This document shows, piece by piece, positions 62,407-64,000 of a stretch of 64,000 nt of DNA (position 1 is its first letter; the number at the start of each line of letters is the position of its first letter). Origin of the DNA: Lelliottia wanjuensis (GTDB lineage Bacteria; Pseudomonadota; Gammaproteobacteria; Enterobacterales; Enterobacteriaceae). The notes under the pieces are model-generated. The model saw nothing but the letters and a program-made list of their open reading frames with translations, ran no database searches and had not been told where the DNA came from. Location of the stretch: NCBI RefSeq assembly GCF_030238365.1, contig NZ_JASSOT010000078.1, positions 1-64,000 of the forward strand. The letters are read 5' to 3'. The position numbers were made by a program, and so were the translations under genes.

Positions 62407-62976
62407 TTAACTGCGACTCAGTACACGGCGCGCTTCGTTATAGCGCTTCTTCCAGTAGGGTTCATTCATGCTGGAAATCGTCACACCGCTGCTGGTGGAA
62501 GCATGAACAAACTGGTCGTTGCCGATGTAGATACCGACGTGGCGACCCGTTGAACCGGCACGGAACAGAACCAAATCACCGGTACGCAGTTTGGTACGCG
62601 AGATGGATTTACCCATTTCCTGCTGTTCGTAAGTCGAACGCGGCAGATCCATGCCAAATTGCTCGCGGAATGTACGCTGTACAAAACCGGAACAATCGAT
62701 ACCTTTTTTGGTGCTGCCGCCAAGACGATAGCGCACGCCTTTCCAGTCAGCATACTGGTCCATAATGCGGGACTTCACGTCAAGATTACGTACCATATTC
62801 TCAAATTCATCCTGAGAGGCTTGCAGTGACGAGGCATCTTCAGTGCCCACAACACGCGTCTCAGGATGCATATTCTTCGCGGTGTTAGACGTACTACATG
62901 CAGACAGCAGTACCGCAACTGCTATTGCCGGGATTCCCCGCAAGATATATCTCAAAATCGGTTGAGATTTGACCAT
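62407..62976 (-). CDS. mepS: Murein DD-endopeptidase MepS (Spr), lipoprotein
   Basis: Outer-membrane-anchored NlpC/P60 hydrolase that cuts D-Ala-mDAP cross-links so that new peptidoglycan can be inserted; it is degraded by Prc-NlpI. The 189-residue precursor has the lipobox LLSAC (C27). The catalytic triad is C95 (GIDCSGFV), H146 (TGRHVGIY) and H158 (QFVHAS). It is one residue longer than E. coli. Confidence 0.97.
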   Translation of the reverse strand: MVKSQPILRYILRGIPAIAVAVLLSACSTSNTAKNMHPETRVVGTEDASSLQASQDEFENMVRNLDVKSRIMDQYADWKGVRYRLGGSTKKGIDCSGFVQRTFREQFGMDLPRSTYEQQEMGKSISRTKLRTGDLVLFRAGSTGRHVGIYIGNDQFVHASTSSGVTISSMNEPYWKKRYNEARRVLSRS

Positions 62977-63392
62977 GTTGATTATTTTCCCTTGAAGTCC
63001 TTAACGATAAATATCGTTATAAAAATGCCAAACGTGACGAGACTAAATACCTGCGCACAATGAGACAATTCTTTATGGTCAAATCTGTGCTCTAACGCAC
63101 AAACTTATTCACCCTGAGAATAATTATCTCTGTGAGGCAAAACGAGTTCGAGATTAACCGATCCCCTTAGGCATTGAAAGCAAAAATAGGGTCTTTTTTA
63201 TAAGAAAATGTGATAGAGAAAGTGATTTACCGGGATTGCCTAAAATAGCGGCAATTTAGGTTAAATCTTACGCAACGCATTCATTTGTTTGGTGAATGAT
63301 ATTACGAGAAGATGACAAAATAGCGGATGAATGGCGGGAAAAGCATCAGGGATCGAAAATGATCCCTGATGGATGATGTTAATTTAGGTTGG
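62977..63392. promoter_or_regulatory. mepS upstream region (gene-free 416 bp) with terminator of lpxT
   Basis: AT-rich, with no open frame that looks coding. It should hold the mepS promoter and a long 5' leader, but no convincing hexamer pair was assigned. At 63344-63371 an exact 11-bp inverted repeat CATCAGGGATC / GATCCCTGATG with a 6-nt loop is probably the lpxT terminator, although the T-tract (CTTTTC on the minus strand) is weak. Confidence 0.6.
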
Positions 63393-64000
63393 TTATTTGT
63401 TTTCGACTTGTTGCATTTTACCCGGAAGATAGCGATCAAATACCCTAATCAGACGATCGCTTAACGGGGTCATTAAGCACCACGGCACACCAATCAGCAC
63501 CGCAGAAAGTGAACCGACGGCAATATCGGTCAGCCAGTGTGCGCCGATCATTACGCGCGGGAAGGCGAAAACCACAACAATAATCAGGGCAACCGCGAAG
63601 GCTTTTTTGCCGAAATAACGCAGCATGAATGAAGCGAAAATAAGCAGCATCATCCCGTGATCGCCAGGGAAACTGTCTTTCGACGCATCCTTGGTGGAGA
63701 TATGCAGTAATTCACTCACCCGGTGAATATCCGGGAAGAACAGCGTAGGGCTTGAGCGCTTAACCGGCATCAGCCCTTGCGCCAGCTGGTTAATCACCAC
63801 GGCGGTCAGCAGCATCACCAGGCCAATCATAATGATGCGGCGGCGTCCTGCGGCATCTTCTTTCCGCCAGAACGAGAGCATTAAGCAGCCCATCGCCAGC
63901 AGGGAACAGCCATCGAAGGCGCGATTGTTGGTGATGGCGACAAGCCACAGAATCGCCTGGCTCTTGACCAGCTGTTCATTGAAGAAATGGAAAATACCGG
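63393..64000 (-). CDS. lpxT: Lipid A 1-diphosphate synthase LpxT (partial, start beyond window)
   Basis: PAP2-superfamily inner-membrane enzyme that moves a phosphate from undecaprenyl diphosphate to lipid A. The frame is open to the window edge, so the N-terminal part, with the first helix or two, is missing; about 202 residues are seen, including NEQLVKSQAILWLVAITNNR. Phosphatase motifs are present: KRSSP, FPGDHG and RVMIGAHWLTDI. An internal ATG at 63893 is not the true start. The C-terminus KMQQVENK fits E. coli LpxT (YeiU). Confidence 0.93.
   Translation of the reverse strand, partial: GIFHFFNEQLVKSQAILWLVAITNNRAFDGCSLLAMGCLMLSFWRKEDAAGRRRIIMIGLVMLLTAVVINQLAQGLMPVKRSSPTLFFPDIHRVSELLHISTKDASKDSFPGDHGMMLLIFASFMLRYFGKKAFAVALIIVVVFAFPRVMIGAHWLTDIAVGSLSAVLIGVPWCLMTPLSDRLIRVFDRYLPGKMQQVENK

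Overview
The window is a chromosomal segment of an Enterobacteriaceae close to Enterobacter, Lelliottia or Leclercia. Nearly every protein matches its E. coli K-12 counterpart in length and motifs, and order is largely that of the E. coli 50-52 min region. The exact genus is not decided. Several blocks found here in E. coli are missing from this stretch: pmrD-arn-nudI, glpQ-inaA, yfaL and nap-ccm-narP. Other genes are present that E. coli lacks at these positions: cheV, mgtE with a SulP transporter, a DinI/MsgA gene and an IprA-like regulator.

Left to right. (1) A possible IS remnant, a REP element, cheV with a sigma-28 promoter, rbn, elaA and elaB. (2) The tightly overlapping menaquinone operon menF-D-H-B-C-E. 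(3) yfaZ and yfaY, then a roughly 590-bp interspersed repeat (copy A). (4) The divergent glpABC / glpT locus; anaerobic glycerol-3-phosphate dehydrogenase feeds electrons to the menaquinone made by the men genes. (5) The class Ia ribonucleotide reductase operon nrdA-nrdB-yfaE with DnaA and NrdR boxes, then ubiG and gyrA. (6) An envelope block: rcsC facing rcsB-rcsD, the antisense sRNA micF, ompC, and apbE. (7) Adaptive alkylation repair ada-alkB, then yojI. (8) mgtE and a SulP transporter overlapping tail to tail, mqo, and eco. (9) A short AT-richer accessory patch (small membrane protein, IprA-like regulator, LexA-controlled DinI/MsgA protein) beside tRNA-Pro(GGG). (10) yejL-yejM, yejK, rplY, radD, rsuA and bcr. 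(11) A 660-bp element with IS4-like ends and a target duplication, carrying copy B of the repeat in opposite orientation. (12) yejG, the yejABEF peptide/microcin C importer, pdeN, mepS and the start-truncated lpxT.

The most unusual feature is the pair of inverted repeat copies (about 12.2 and 53.7-54.3 kb). Both have nested terminal inverted repeats and several hairpins whose stems differ in sequence between copies yet stay complementary, which indicates selection on structure. One copy sits inside an insertion with IS4-family-like termini, an 11-bp direct repeat and a perfect 36-bp palindrome. I do not recognise the element. No CRISPR array, prophage or intact insertion sequence was seen.
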